Below are positions 53,901 through 61,257 of a stretch of DNA of 64,000 bases, one piece after another; the first letter of the stretch is position 1, and the number at the start of each line of letters is the position of its first letter. A program made the position numbers and the translations under genes. This stretch comes from SSSZ01 sp016790965 (GTDB taxonomy: Bacteria > Pseudomonadota > Gammaproteobacteria > Burkholderiales > Rhodocyclaceae). Below the pieces are notes generated by a model. It ran no database searches. It was not told where the DNA came from and was given only the letters and a program-made list of their open reading frames with translations. Where the stretch lies: assembly GCA_016790965.1 (NCBI GenBank), contig JAEUNZ010000013.1, positions 40,084 to 104,083 of the forward strand, read 5' to 3'.

Positions 53901-54457
53901 AAGCCGAAGGCTTCCGGCGCCGCGCTGGAGAAAGTGCTGGCAGAGGTGGTATCGGCGTAGAAGCGGCCGTCCGGGAACTTGAGGTAGTTAGCGGTACTGA
54001 CGTGGAAAGCTCCGGGCACATCGACCACCGCCCCGGCGCCGAAGGTGACCCCGGCAGGGTTGATGAGAAAGAGGTTGGGGGTGCTGCCCGTACCGCCGGC
54101 ATCGACGCCGATGAGGCCGTTGATGAGGGAGGCCGACCCGCCCGTCACCCGGGAAATGATATTGGTGGCAGGCGCCGTAATGGTGAACACCGCCCCGTCG
54201 CCACTCCCCACGCTGAAGGACGAAAAACTATGGAAGACGTTGGCCCCGGCCCTCTGGCCATAGCTTTCCGGCAGGGTGACCACGTTGTAGGTCACCGCGT
54301 TGCGGGTCACCGTACCCGACGTAGTGAGGGCCGCGGTGGACCCGCTGCCGATGCTGCCGTCGCGCACGATATTGGTCGCTGCCCCGGCACCGCCCCCCAG
54401 CAGGGACAGCGGCAGGGCCAGGCAGAGGGCGGGAAATGGATTGGGAAGGCGGGTCAT
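50921..54457 (-). CDS. Two-partner secretion exoprotein TpsA (filamentous haemagglutinin type)
   Basis: This 1178-residue secreted protein has a signal peptide (about 1-26) and a TPS domain (about 30-230) with the conserved FLINPAGVTFGAGAVVDVPG. A long beta-helix of about 20 short repeats follows (roughly residues 300-890), then a region resembling other CHAT-linked exoproteins (SLFVGGSTPYSF). The C-terminus carries TGRGGFAPS between two cysteines (about 1124 and 1176), the only cysteines in the mature protein. There is no toxin domain. It follows the CHAT gene by eight bases and is coupled to tpsB. Likely role: adhesion or surface matrix; the ligand is unknown. Confidence 0.92.
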   Translation of the reverse strand: MTRLPNPFPALCLALPLSLLGGGAGAATNIVRDGSIGSGSTAALTTSGTVTRNAVTYNVVTLPESYGQRAGANVFHSFSSFSVGSGDGAVFTITAPATNIISRVTGGSASLINGLIGVDAGGTGSTPNLFLINPAGVTFGAGAVVDVPGAFHVSTANYLKFPDGRFYADTTSASTFSSAAPEAFGFLGTTRAWVDVVDGARLSTAAQPLSVVGGDVYMEGGTIASGGGDVRVIALGAPGAREVGVSGALPDARGSLIMLSNSLIDGSAPGALHGGDVQVASGTGWVEGSVIRSSADAGTTGDAGSVTVQVRGNLYVYDGSSISSSTGLTSTGNAGRVTVSAGSLTIEGGGAGFAEISSDSLGDGNAGPLSVNVSGAMNVLAGGRVSSDTYVIGRAGDISVTAGSLNVDGQGFFAKISSDSYGDGDAGDIDIRVAGRLNVLDRGHVSSDSFSLGVFGRSGDISITAGSLLIDGYTSNVAYISSDAVGIGDAGSVNIRVSGPMAIFSDGFVSSDTYSTGRAGNVSIQAASLVLDAGGNIRSNALGDGDAGAVDVRVSGTLSLDNLGKITSNAQGFGDAGNVTVRAGRLLMDNEARISSDSNGVGNAGSVDVRVSGALEAYRNSAISSNTVSQGHAGNVLVRAGSLVLDDSDILSESRGDGNAGSLDVAVTGAARLSWNSAVSSNAYADGSGGNVSLRAGSLTVEDGSVISSDARDDGNAGSVAVRVGGAMHVLRGAQISSDSYSFGNAGDVTVQAGSLNVDGEGTATYVSSDALGGGDAGSVTVNVAGAMRVASRGSVSSDTYSSGRAGNVTVNAGSLTVDGQGLLTFISSDALGGGDAGSVNVRVGGALRVLNGGSVSSDTYSLGRAGDVTVNAGSVEVAGAFSRISSKAFATSEGQTGTVDVAAASRILLANGGSLSIENEAVVLDPLLLSPTRLTVTAPVIVLQDAAITAASSGNVAASDIVVNVGKLLFLDPSAISTSSVDGNGGSISILGPNAFVVLENSQITTSVAGLTGNGGDITIDALGLVLNTGFIQANTAALAASGGDVNINVQWLVPSGNSLFVGGSTPYSFVPGVFGFNVIQAAAPDGVSGVIAVTAPVLDLSGSLTGLAGQAIGTGELGRSPCRLGAGSSLVQTGRGGFAPSGRDFLGAEGLSSPLPSPGAAVAVPPLASLGARCTG
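51785..53550 (-). repeat. Alternating beta-helix rung repeats in tpsA
   Basis: About 20 units of 27-35 codons follow each other. Each begins with [IV]SSD or a close form, then six or seven residues, G-x-AG, and a VxV strand. Odd and even units differ: one ends in AGSLxVDG, the other in VxGAxxVxxxG, so the true period is about 60 residues. DNA similarity is high between several pairs near 51830-52200. Confidence 0.88.
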
Positions 54458-54465
54458 GGGCGATC

Positions 54466-56772
54466 TCACTGCCAGTTACCGATCAGGACGAAGGGAGCCC
54501 AGTAGAAGGGATCCCGGAACTCGTCGTTCTTGAGTAAGCCCAACTGGGCCTGACGCAGCGCTTGAGCCTTGCTCAGCCCCCCCCCGGAGATGCCGCGGTA
54601 GAACTGCTGCATGAGGGTCTTGGCGGCGTTGTCTTCCACCGGCCACAGGGTGCCCAGCACGCTCTTGGCCCGGGCCTTGATGGCCGCGCCGGAAATGCCC
54701 AGGGGAGCGCGGTCGTTGCCCTCGGCGGTTTCGCAGGCCGAGAGCGTGAGCAATTCCAGGGGCGCTTCCTGTAGCTTCTGGCTGCGCAACAGGGCCTGCA
54801 GATCATTGACCTTGAGCAAATCGTCGTAGGCCATGATGAAGCTGCTGTCCGCGCTACCGCCAAAAATGCCGTGGGAGGCAATATGGACGATACGGTATTC
54901 GCCGGTCTCCGTCTCCTTGCGCAGGCGACCCAGGGTGAATTCGGCGTCGAGCAGGTTGGCGCCGGGAAGAATGCCGGCCAGGGCCTGGATTTCGTCCCGC
55001 ACGCCGGGCAAAGCCAGACGCGTGCGCCAGTCGTCCAGTTGCCGCAGGCGATCGGCGGAGGAAGGAGGCGCCTCTTCGGGCAGGGCACCGCGTACGCTAC
55101 GCAGGGCGCGGGTCGCCGCCAGGCCGCGGGTGGAGGCCGCGCCGCGCGCCCCCGGGTTGAGCACCTGATCGGTCATGGCCCGATCGAGTTTTCCCACCAC
55201 CGGCCCCGGTTCGGCCATGCCCATGACCAGGGCCCGACTATCGGATTTTTCGGCGCTGGCTGCGTTGGTCAGGCTGAGGCCGGTGACCAGGGAGACCGCG
55301 TAGCGCTCGATGGCGTAGGTCTCGCCGTCGTGGAGCGCGGCCAGGGGAATGAGGCGCAGGGCACCATCCGGCACAACCACCAGCGCATCGACGCCACGGT
55401 TGCGCAGCGTGGGGGAAAAAGGCGCCAGGAGCCATTCGTCGAGTTGGCGCGCCTTGGAGCGATGGTCGGGCAGCCCGTTGCGTAGGGTATCGGCAAATTC
55501 CAGCGCCGCCTTGCGCAGGGCGGCGGCGCCCACCGCGACGCTGCGGCGCTCGATACCGGCACCGGTTTTGAGCAGGAGTTCGAGGCGGTCGGCGAAAACC
55601 AGCGGATAGAGCACCGCGGTGCCCGCCGGCAGCCCCCGGCTGATGCCCCCCTGAACGGCTTCCACCGAGCAGCGGTCACCCAGGAAATCCTGCAGTTCGG
55701 TCTGGCGAATGAGTTCGATGGCCTCCACCGCGGCCTGGAGCCGGGCCGCCTGCACCCCGGCGGGTTGCGCTTCAAGGCGACGCAGAAGCAGGTCGGCGTA
55801 ACCCAGGTAGATGGGTTCCAGGGTGGCCCGGAAGGAGGAACGGCCGTCTTCGTACTCGATGGGGATGTCCTGGCGCACGGCCTCGATGCGCGTCACCGCC
55901 CGCATATAGGCGGCGAGGGCCGCCTCGTCGTCTCCCGCCGCGCGCAGCAGGCGGGCCTGGCGCCATTCCAGGGCAATGAGCAGATCGGCCACCGCGGCGG
56001 CTTCGAGCCGACCGGCCAGGGCCAGGGCGTGGCGGCCCAGGTTGAGGGCGTCTTCGCCGCGTCCCTGGTCCTCGTAGATCTGCGCCAGCACGTCGTGGGC
56101 CTCGACCTCGCCGCGGCCATCCCGCCCGGCGGCGGCCAGACGGCGCGCCTTGTCGGCGTGGGTGAAGGCCAGCTCCAGGGCCGGCGTCTGGCCAAGCAAG
56201 GCAAGCTGGCGCGCCTGGTGGCCCAGATTGAGGTGCTGGCGGGCCCAGCGGGGGTCGTCCCCCAGGCCGGCAAGCCGACCGGAAACGGCCTTGAGGTCCG
56301 CAAGGCGCTGACCTTCCGGGGCCAGGCGGGCCAGATTGAGTCCGGCCGAAAGCTGGATGTCCGCATCCTGAGGAGCGAGACGCTGGGCCTCGCGGTAGCG
56401 CTCTTCGGCCTGGGCCTTCTGCTGGCGCGACTGGGCCAGATTGCCAAGATAGAGCGCGTAGCGAGCCCGCGCGCTGCCGTCGTGCGCCGCGTAGGCCCGC
56501 TGGAGAAGCGTATCCGCCGCAGCCAGATCCCGGGCCTGGAGGAAGCCGATGCCCAGTTCCCCCTCGGCCCGGCTACGGGAGGCGCCCTCCGGCGCCCGCT
56601 CGACGGCGGCCGCGAGAAGCTCCAGGGCTCGCTGCAATTGCCCGCGGCTGCGCTGGGCCACCCCCTCCGCCAGCAGGTTCTCCCAGTCGGCCGGCGTCTG
56701 GGCGCGGAGCGGCCCCGGCAGCAGCGCTGCCAGCAGCCAAAGCAATACCAGTGATCGCATCATCGTGCCCAT
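54466..56772 (-). CDS. Secreted TPR-CHAT caspase-like protease
   Basis: This 768-residue protein has a signal peptide (SLVLLWLLAALLPGPLRA), so it acts outside the cytoplasm. TPR-like helical repeats fill about 30-320, a linker follows, and the CHAT domain spans about 450-768. The caspase-type dyad is intact: His634 (IVHIASHGIFGG) and Cys680 (LTLSACETAEG). The end (DPFYWAPFVLIGNWQ) is the family signature. GGGGGG stands seven bases before the ATG at 56772. It is the first gene of the locus with tpsA, tpsB and fecR. The likely substrate is TpsA or a partner; that is inference. Confidence 0.93.
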   Translation of the reverse strand: MGTMMRSLVLLWLLAALLPGPLRAQTPADWENLLAEGVAQRSRGQLQRALELLAAAVERAPEGASRSRAEGELGIGFLQARDLAAADTLLQRAYAAHDGSARARYALYLGNLAQSRQQKAQAEERYREAQRLAPQDADIQLSAGLNLARLAPEGQRLADLKAVSGRLAGLGDDPRWARQHLNLGHQARQLALLGQTPALELAFTHADKARRLAAAGRDGRGEVEAHDVLAQIYEDQGRGEDALNLGRHALALAGRLEAAAVADLLIALEWRQARLLRAAGDDEAALAAYMRAVTRIEAVRQDIPIEYEDGRSSFRATLEPIYLGYADLLLRRLEAQPAGVQAARLQAAVEAIELIRQTELQDFLGDRCSVEAVQGGISRGLPAGTAVLYPLVFADRLELLLKTGAGIERRSVAVGAAALRKAALEFADTLRNGLPDHRSKARQLDEWLLAPFSPTLRNRGVDALVVVPDGALRLIPLAALHDGETYAIERYAVSLVTGLSLTNAASAEKSDSRALVMGMAEPGPVVGKLDRAMTDQVLNPGARGAASTRGLAATRALRSVRGALPEEAPPSSADRLRQLDDWRTRLALPGVRDEIQALAGILPGANLLDAEFTLGRLRKETETGEYRIVHIASHGIFGGSADSSFIMAYDDLLKVNDLQALLRSQKLQEAPLELLTLSACETAEGNDRAPLGISGAAIKARAKSVLGTLWPVEDNAAKTLMQQFYRGISGGGLSKAQALRQAQLGLLKNDEFRDPFYWAPFVLIGNWQ

Positions 56773-56959
56773 CGAGCTGCCCCCCCTATACCCCTGCCAT
56801 TATCGCGGAATCCACCCCGGGCGGCCAGGCAAATTGGCCAAACAAATCCTGGGCTTGCAGGTGGGAACCAGGTGCCCGGAGATAGGGATCGGACTTGCGG
56901 CCCGATACCGGTCCCCGCCCCTCTGGCCCGCGCCGCCAGGCGGGCGGCACCAAAGCGTC

Positions 56960-57523
56960 TCAGACCCCGCCTTGGCGCCGCAGAGGAGGCAGGACTTCCC
57001 GTTCCAGCCAGAGACAGAAGCGCCAGGCGCGCTGGTCGCCCCCCTCGGCTCGCTGGTGCAGGTCGGCCAGCAGGGCCTCTTCGGCGAACCACCAAGAGCC
57101 CTGGGCGTCCTGCCGCAGGGCAGCGGGGGGAAGCCGCGCGGCGAGCTTGCGCCTGCCCAGGTCGTCGAGGCTGACGCCAAGGACGCGCCAGACGTCATCG
57201 GCGCGGATGCGGAAGCGCCCGCCGCCCTCGGCCTCGATACGCACCCAGATATCGTCGAAGGCATGGTGCCGCCCCTGGGCTTCGGCCCAGATCTTGCGCC
57301 GACCCCACGCATGACCGGAACTGCCCCCGGCGACCAGGCCCCGGGCGATGAACACCGACACGAGAGGAACCCCGAAAACGATCCCGATGAGCCCCATGAG
57401 CGCCCACAGGAGAGCGAGCGCCCCGAGGACACCCAGGGCCACCCAGACGCGGGACGCGGTGAGCCAGCGCCCGTGCCAGGTCTCGTAATCGTCCCGGGGA
57501 CGGTCGGGAAAGTCGGTGCTCAC
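56960..57523 (-). CDS. Small membrane protein with BRO-N-like C-terminal segment
   Basis: This 187-residue protein starts at GTG 57523 and is coupled to the GST gene (GTGA overlap). Two hydrophobic helices lie at about 25-60. The C-terminal part (about 95-187) has IRADDVWRVLGVS, WWFAEEALLADL and AWRFCLWLEREVLPPLRRQG. The last string has the pattern of the BRO-N/antirepressor family (FxxWVxxEVLPxIRKTG). Such domains usually sit in phage or poxvirus DNA-binding proteins; here it is joined to a membrane part. Function unknown. Confidence 0.72.
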   Translation of the reverse strand: MSTDFPDRPRDDYETWHGRWLTASRVWVALGVLGALALLWALMGLIGIVFGVPLVSVFIARGLVAGGSSGHAWGRRKIWAEAQGRHHAFDDIWVRIEAEGGGRFRIRADDVWRVLGVSLDDLGRRKLAARLPPAALRQDAQGSWWFAEEALLADLHQRAEGGDQRAWRFCLWLEREVLPPLRRQGGV

Positions 57524-58257
57524 CGGGGAGAATCGGGAAAGTAGCGCTCACGCATCCGCCGGCAGTAGGCAGGCAGGGCCGGCAGGCTACGAGCGTGGCG
57601 GGCGAGGGGCGAGTCCTCGGGAAAAGCCAGGATATTGGCCAGGAAGGCGTAGGCACTGGCGTCTATGGCGGCGGGGGTGTCGCCCAGAAAATAGGGCTGC
57701 TCCCCCAGGAGGTCGGCCAGGGCCGTGAGATCGGTGCGGCCTATGGCCATGATCTCCTCAGGCTCGTGGCGACCCAGGCCGTGCCCGTGGATTTCCCGCC
57801 GCACGCCGCGCCTGGCCAGGGGCGGCACGATCAGCCGCAAAGGCGCCGGGAGTGCGGCAAAGAACACCTGCCGCGCCGCGGCAAAGCCGGCGTCGTCGAT
57901 CCAGCGCAGGTGGATGAGCGCCCAGTAGAGGTTTTCCTCCAGCAGACGCCGGATCGCCACCCCCAGGGCTCGCTGTCGCGGCGTGAGGCGGTCGTCGAGA
58001 GGATCACCGTACTTGCGCTGAAGGTACTCGATGATGAAGGTCGAGTCGGCGAAACGCGATCCGTCGTCGTCGATGAAAGGCAGCTTGCCCTTGGGCGCCT
58101 TCTGCAGGAGGCCGCGATTGTCACAGCGGTAGGCCAGCCCGGCCATGCGCAGATAGTTCTCGACCTTCATGCAGAAGGGACTGAGATTGGGCAGGCCGAA
58201 AGCGGTAGGGAACTGGTAGAGGGTAATCATCCTGGATAACTGGTAGAGGGTAATCAT
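57520..58257 (-). CDS. Glutathione S-transferase family protein
   Basis: This 245-residue protein has an N-terminal thioredoxin-like GST domain (FGLPNLSPFCMKVENYLRMA; KAPKGKLPFIDDDG; ADSTFIIEYL) and an all-helical C-terminal domain, with the CxxKxExYL pattern seen in metaxin/failed-axon-connection-type GSTs. The substrate is unknown. The first ten residues are duplicated in tandem (MITLYQLSR-MITLYQF) by a 27-bp repeat, so two in-frame ATGs are available (58257 and 58230); GAGG precedes the first. The original protein probably started at a single copy. Confidence 0.88.
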   Translation of the reverse strand: MITLYQLSRMITLYQFPTAFGLPNLSPFCMKVENYLRMAGLAYRCDNRGLLQKAPKGKLPFIDDDGSRFADSTFIIEYLQRKYGDPLDDRLTPRQRALGVAIRRLLEENLYWALIHLRWIDDAGFAAARQVFFAALPAPLRLIVPPLARRGVRREIHGHGLGRHEPEEIMAIGRTDLTALADLLGEQPYFLGDTPAAIDASAYAFLANILAFPEDSPLARHARSLPALPAYCRRMRERYFPDSPR

Positions 58258-58264
58258 CCTGGAT
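58211..58264. repeat. 27-bp tandem duplication over the GST start codon
   Basis: The 27-base unit beginning AACTGGTAGAGGGTAATC occurs twice without a mismatch (58211-58237 and 58238-58264). It holds the ATG and the first codons of the GST gene and, being nine codons, keeps the frame. Confidence 0.95.
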
Positions 58265-58326
58265 ACCTCGGAGGAGCGTTTGCAGATACCCGGTACAACA
58301 CCTTGTGCCCCGGATCTCCGCGCTGC

Positions 58327-58725
58327 TTACCGGGTGAAGTCGATCCTGCTGGCCGGGTCCACCCTGTTGAGGTAGTAGGCGCCGTCGTCCCCCTTGAGGA
58401 TGGCCGCGCACCAGCTTTCCGGAGCGCGCTTCCACTCGATGCTGACGCAGTATTTCCCGTCTTCGCTCACGCTCCAGGTGCCGGGGGAGGACGCGGATTT
58501 GTTGCCGGCGACGGAACCATAGAGGCGGTTGTCGCTGGTGGCGTAGAGCTTGCCTTCGGCATCATTGGTCCAGTACCGATGACTTCCGGACGATTTGGCC
58601 ACGTGGGCGACCTTGGCCCCGGGCAGAAGCTCGCCGAGTTGTTCCCGACTGAGGCGCACCGCCTCCTGGGCGCCGGCGCCACCAGCGAGCAGTGTCGCAG
58701 AGGCGAGGACGAGAGCATATTTCAT
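58327..58725 (-). CDS. Secreted DUF995-like protein
   Basis: This 132-residue protein has a signal peptide (MKYALVLASATLLAGGAGAQ) and a small beta-rich domain with WTNDAEGKLYAT, GTWSVSEDGKYCVSIEW and SWCAAILKGDDGAYYL, matching the DUF995 pattern of two cysteines probably joined by a disulfide. Start ATG 58725 has GGAGG upstream. Periplasmic location is expected; function unknown. Confidence 0.8.
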   Translation of the reverse strand: MKYALVLASATLLAGGAGAQEAVRLSREQLGELLPGAKVAHVAKSSGSHRYWTNDAEGKLYATSDNRLYGSVAGNKSASSPGTWSVSEDGKYCVSIEWKRAPESWCAAILKGDDGAYYLNRVDPASRIDFTR

Positions 58726-58802
58726 GGGGGCCTCCACGGGATGGGCGCGCTGCGGGCGCGGGCTTGGGAAGACCGTCAGCATGGCCGCGGCGGCGAAGAA
58801 AA

Positions 58803-59348
58803 TCAAGCCGCAGGACCGTCCGCCCTCTCCAGCGCCGCTACCGCCGGCAGAAACACCTCGGTCACCAGAACCCGCTGACCGTCCAGGAAGTGCAAGGAAC
58901 GCCGCGCCCAGAACCAGCGTTCCCCAGGCGCGTACTGGGCAGCCCGCCGGTGGAGCGGATGGCGGCGGTCGACCCGCAGAAATTCCAGCCCGCCGCGCGC
59001 GAAGCCCGGGTAGGCGAAGAGCAGCGAACCCAGGGAGCGGCTACCCAGACCGACCAGCCAGCGCGTCAGGCGCCCGCGGGGGCGATCCGCCAATACCGTA
59101 TGGGCGAAGATGACCGGAACCCCGTCGCACTCCAGCACCACCTCCCGTACCCAGGAACGTCCCTGAAGCCCCCCAGGCGTGAACGCTTCGTCGCGCAAGG
59201 CCGCGCCGCGACCGCAAGCGACGAGACGCACGCGGAACCGGCCGCAGGCAGCCTGGCAGCGGGCCGTGAGGGACCCCGCCTCCACCAGCCAGGAACGGAG
59301 CGGCCCCGCCCCGACCCGGGAGGGGGGAAAACTTCGCCAGGAAATCAC
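58803..59348 (-). CDS. ubiC: Chorismate lyase UbiC
   Basis: UbiC splits chorismate into pyruvate and 4-hydroxybenzoate, the first step of ubiquinone synthesis. The 181-residue protein starts at GTG 59348, which overlaps the DUF192 stop as GTGA; this coupling decides the start. Family features are RSWLVEAGSLT near the N-terminus, REVVLECDGVPVIFAHTVLA and RSLGSLLFAYPGFARGGLEF. The usual neighbour ubiA is not seen in the window. Confidence 0.92.
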   Translation of the reverse strand: MISWRSFPPSRVGAGPLRSWLVEAGSLTARCQAACGRFRVRLVACGRGAALRDEAFTPGGLQGRSWVREVVLECDGVPVIFAHTVLADRPRGRLTRWLVGLGSRSLGSLLFAYPGFARGGLEFLRVDRRHPLHRRAAQYAPGERWFWARRSLHFLDGQRVLVTEVFLPAVAALERADGPAA

Positions 59349-59782
59349 CGGGGAGCTGGGGCCTTTTCGATCCCGCCGATGCGGCTGCCGGCCTGGATGC
59401 CCTTGGCCGCGAACCAACCCTGGTTCATCTCCAGGGCGTAACGGGCCGGCCGTGCGGCGCAGTGGCTCGTTTCACTGTGGGGCGTCATGTCGGCGATGTT
59501 GATGATGCGTCCCTGTTCGTCAAGGAAGGCGACAGAAAGGGGGAGGAAGGTGTTCTTCATCCACATGCAGTGGGTGCGCTGGGCCGGGAAGACGAAAAGC
59601 ATGCCCTGATGAGCCGCCATGGCACGCCGATTCATGAGCCCGACCTGGCGGTTGGTGTCCTCGGCCGCAACCTCGGCGTCGATACGGTACATGCCGACGC
59701 TCAGTTCCAGACGCGGCATCTCGGCATGGGATGTGGCGCAAAGGAGCGCCACGCTTAGGGCAAAGAGAATGCGGAAGTTCAT
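59345..59782 (-). CDS. DUF192 family secreted protein
   Basis: The 145-residue protein has a signal peptide (ILFALSVALLCATSHA) and a DUF192 domain with RQVGLMNRRAMAAHQGMLFV, HCMWMKNTFLPLSVAFLDEQG and ALEMNQGWFAAKGIQAGSRI. GAGG precedes the ATG. DUF192 proteins are widespread and of unknown function. It is coupled to ubiC, which suggests joint expression only. Confidence 0.92.
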   Translation of the reverse strand: MNFRILFALSVALLCATSHAEMPRLELSVGMYRIDAEVAAEDTNRQVGLMNRRAMAAHQGMLFVFPAQRTHCMWMKNTFLPLSVAFLDEQGRIINIADMTPHSETSHCAARPARYALEMNQGWFAAKGIQAGSRIGGIEKAPAPR

Positions 59783-59820
59783 GGGGAGTTTCCTCGATCA
59801 GGCGCGGCGGAGGGCCGCAA

Positions 59821-60030
59821 TTATCGACGACCCGCCTTGCGTTTGGCCACCGAGCCCTTGCGGGCACCTTGCTTCTTTGCCGGAGCCACGGACTTGACCC
59901 GGGGCGCCGGCCCCGGCGCCGTGGTGACGGCGTCGTCGGGGCTCTCGGCGGCCCGGGGCGTGGCAGCCAGCGTGGCGAGGGAAGCGGTGGCAAGAAGGGC
60001 CGCAGCAGCCAGGGAAAACAGGGGCTTCAT
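59821..60030 (-). CDS. Small basic secreted protein
   Basis: This 69-residue protein starts MKPLFSLAAAALLATASLAT, a signal peptide. The mature part of about 45 residues is Pro/Ala-rich and ends in a run of Lys/Arg (KQGARKGSVAKRKAGRR). No domain is recognised. Its ATG overlaps the stop of the pseudouridine synthase gene as ATGA, which supports it as real. Function unknown. Confidence 0.62.
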   Translation of the reverse strand: MKPLFSLAAAALLATASLATLAATPRAAESPDDAVTTAPGPAPRVKSVAPAKKQGARKGSVAKRKAGRR

Positions 60031-60644
60031 CGAGCTATGCGCTCCTTTGCGCGAGTGTGATTCGACCGCTCGGGAGGCTGGGGGGATTCCGGCGTTCCCA
60101 GCGTCTGCGGGAGGCTGCGCCAATCCCCGGGGGCCAGGCCTTCGAGTGTGAAGGCGCCCACTGCGGCGCGGATCAGGCGCAGGGTAGGATACCCGATGGC
60201 GGCGGTCATGCGCCGCACCTGGCGGTTTTTTCCCTCGGCGATACGAATCTCCAGCCAGCTCGTCGGGATCGCGGCCCGGTAGCGGATGGGGGGGTCGCGG
60301 GGCCAGAGGCCGGCCGGCTCGGCGATGATCCGCACCATGGCCGGCCTGGCCGTGAAGTCGGAAAGTCTTAGCCCCTGGCGCAGCGGCTCCAAATCAGCCT
60401 CCGCCGGGATGCCCTCCACCTGCGCCCAGTAGGTCTTTTCCAGCTTGTGGCGGGGATGGGCGATACGGGCCTGCAAGGCCCCGTCGTCGGTGAGGAGCAG
60501 GAGCCCCTCGCTGTCCGCATCCAGCCGCCCGGCCACGTACACGCCCTTGAGCGGGATGAACTCGTCCAGCGCCCGCCACTTGCCCTCGGGGGTGAACTGG
60601 CTGAGGACACCGTAGGGCTTGTTGAAGAGGACGAGGGTGGACAT
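60027..60644 (-). CDS. rluE: 23S rRNA pseudouridine synthase of RsuA/RluE type
   Basis: The 205-residue enzyme has no S4 domain; it starts at the catalytic domain (MSTLVLFNKPYGVLSQF). The catalytic Asp is in GRLDADSEGLLLLTDDG, and KTYWAQVEG and EGKNRQVRRMTAAIGYPTLRLIR are the other family motifs. Length and lack of S4 fit RluE, which modifies U2457 of 23S rRNA. A start 13 codons upstream is not supported. Confidence 0.9.
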   Translation of the reverse strand: MSTLVLFNKPYGVLSQFTPEGKWRALDEFIPLKGVYVAGRLDADSEGLLLLTDDGALQARIAHPRHKLEKTYWAQVEGIPAEADLEPLRQGLRLSDFTARPAMVRIIAEPAGLWPRDPPIRYRAAIPTSWLEIRIAEGKNRQVRRMTAAIGYPTLRLIRAAVGAFTLEGLAPGDWRSLPQTLGTPESPQPPERSNHTRAKERIAR

Positions 60645-60711
60645 CAGGCAACAAGAGGCGAGATCAAAAGGAGCCCACACCACCTCGCCCCTGAGGAAGG
60701 AAGACCGGGCA

Positions 60712-61251
60712 TCACGGCGCGCGATAACCGCTATCGGTCAGGGCGAACTCGCGTGCGATTCGCTCCCTTAGGGCGCCGATCTCCTCGGGCTCCCCGTAGT
60801 CTCCCCAATTCCAGAAGCTTTCAGATCTCTTCTCGGTGGGCGAGCTTGATTTCAACACCAAGCGCGATCCGGTTCTGCTTGCAAGGTAGAGACGAACAAC
60901 GGCATTTTCACCGTATTCCAAGGCGCTGCCGACGCGATCCCAATCCTCAATCCGATACTGCCGACGCGAAGGGGCAAGAGCATTGACCGCGTAGATCATT
61001 TGGATTTCCCTCGTCGCAAGGTCGAACACCGCATGTCGCGCAGTGCGCAAAATCGTGATGATGACTGCTACGCCCAATCCTATGCTGAACGCGGAAAACC
61101 ACCAGAGGCCAAACGCTCCCCCTATCCAGGCAAATCCAGCGGAACTGACCAGTGCAAGAACCAGCGCGACTAATTGACGGGGCGCCGTCAGGCTATCGAC
61201 AACCAGATAGCGCTCCGGGTCGGAGAAACAGGCTTTTCCCGATTCAGCCAT
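60712..61251 (-). CDS. Hypothetical two-helix membrane protein
   Basis: This 179-residue protein has two adjacent membrane helices (about 27-45 and 48-68) and a C-terminal cytoplasmic part with RQYRIEDWDRVGSALEYGEN and SESFWNWGDYGEPEEIGALR. The codon use seems less biased to GC at third positions than in its neighbours, so it may be acquired. No family is recognised. It lies six bases from the SpmAB-like gene. Confidence 0.6.
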   Translation of the reverse strand: MAESGKACFSDPERYLVVDSLTAPRQLVALVLALVSSAGFAWIGGAFGLWWFSAFSIGLGVAVIITILRTARHAVFDLATREIQMIYAVNALAPSRRQYRIEDWDRVGSALEYGENAVVRLYLASRTGSRLVLKSSSPTEKRSESFWNWGDYGEPEEIGALRERIAREFALTDSGYRAP

Positions 61252-61257
61252 GGCGCC

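Noticed and set aside
52562..54505. Long open frame opposite tpsA with repeated His/Gly/Asp pattern
   Set aside because: The repeats are the complement of the tpsA rung repeats; no start signal or domain supports a gene.
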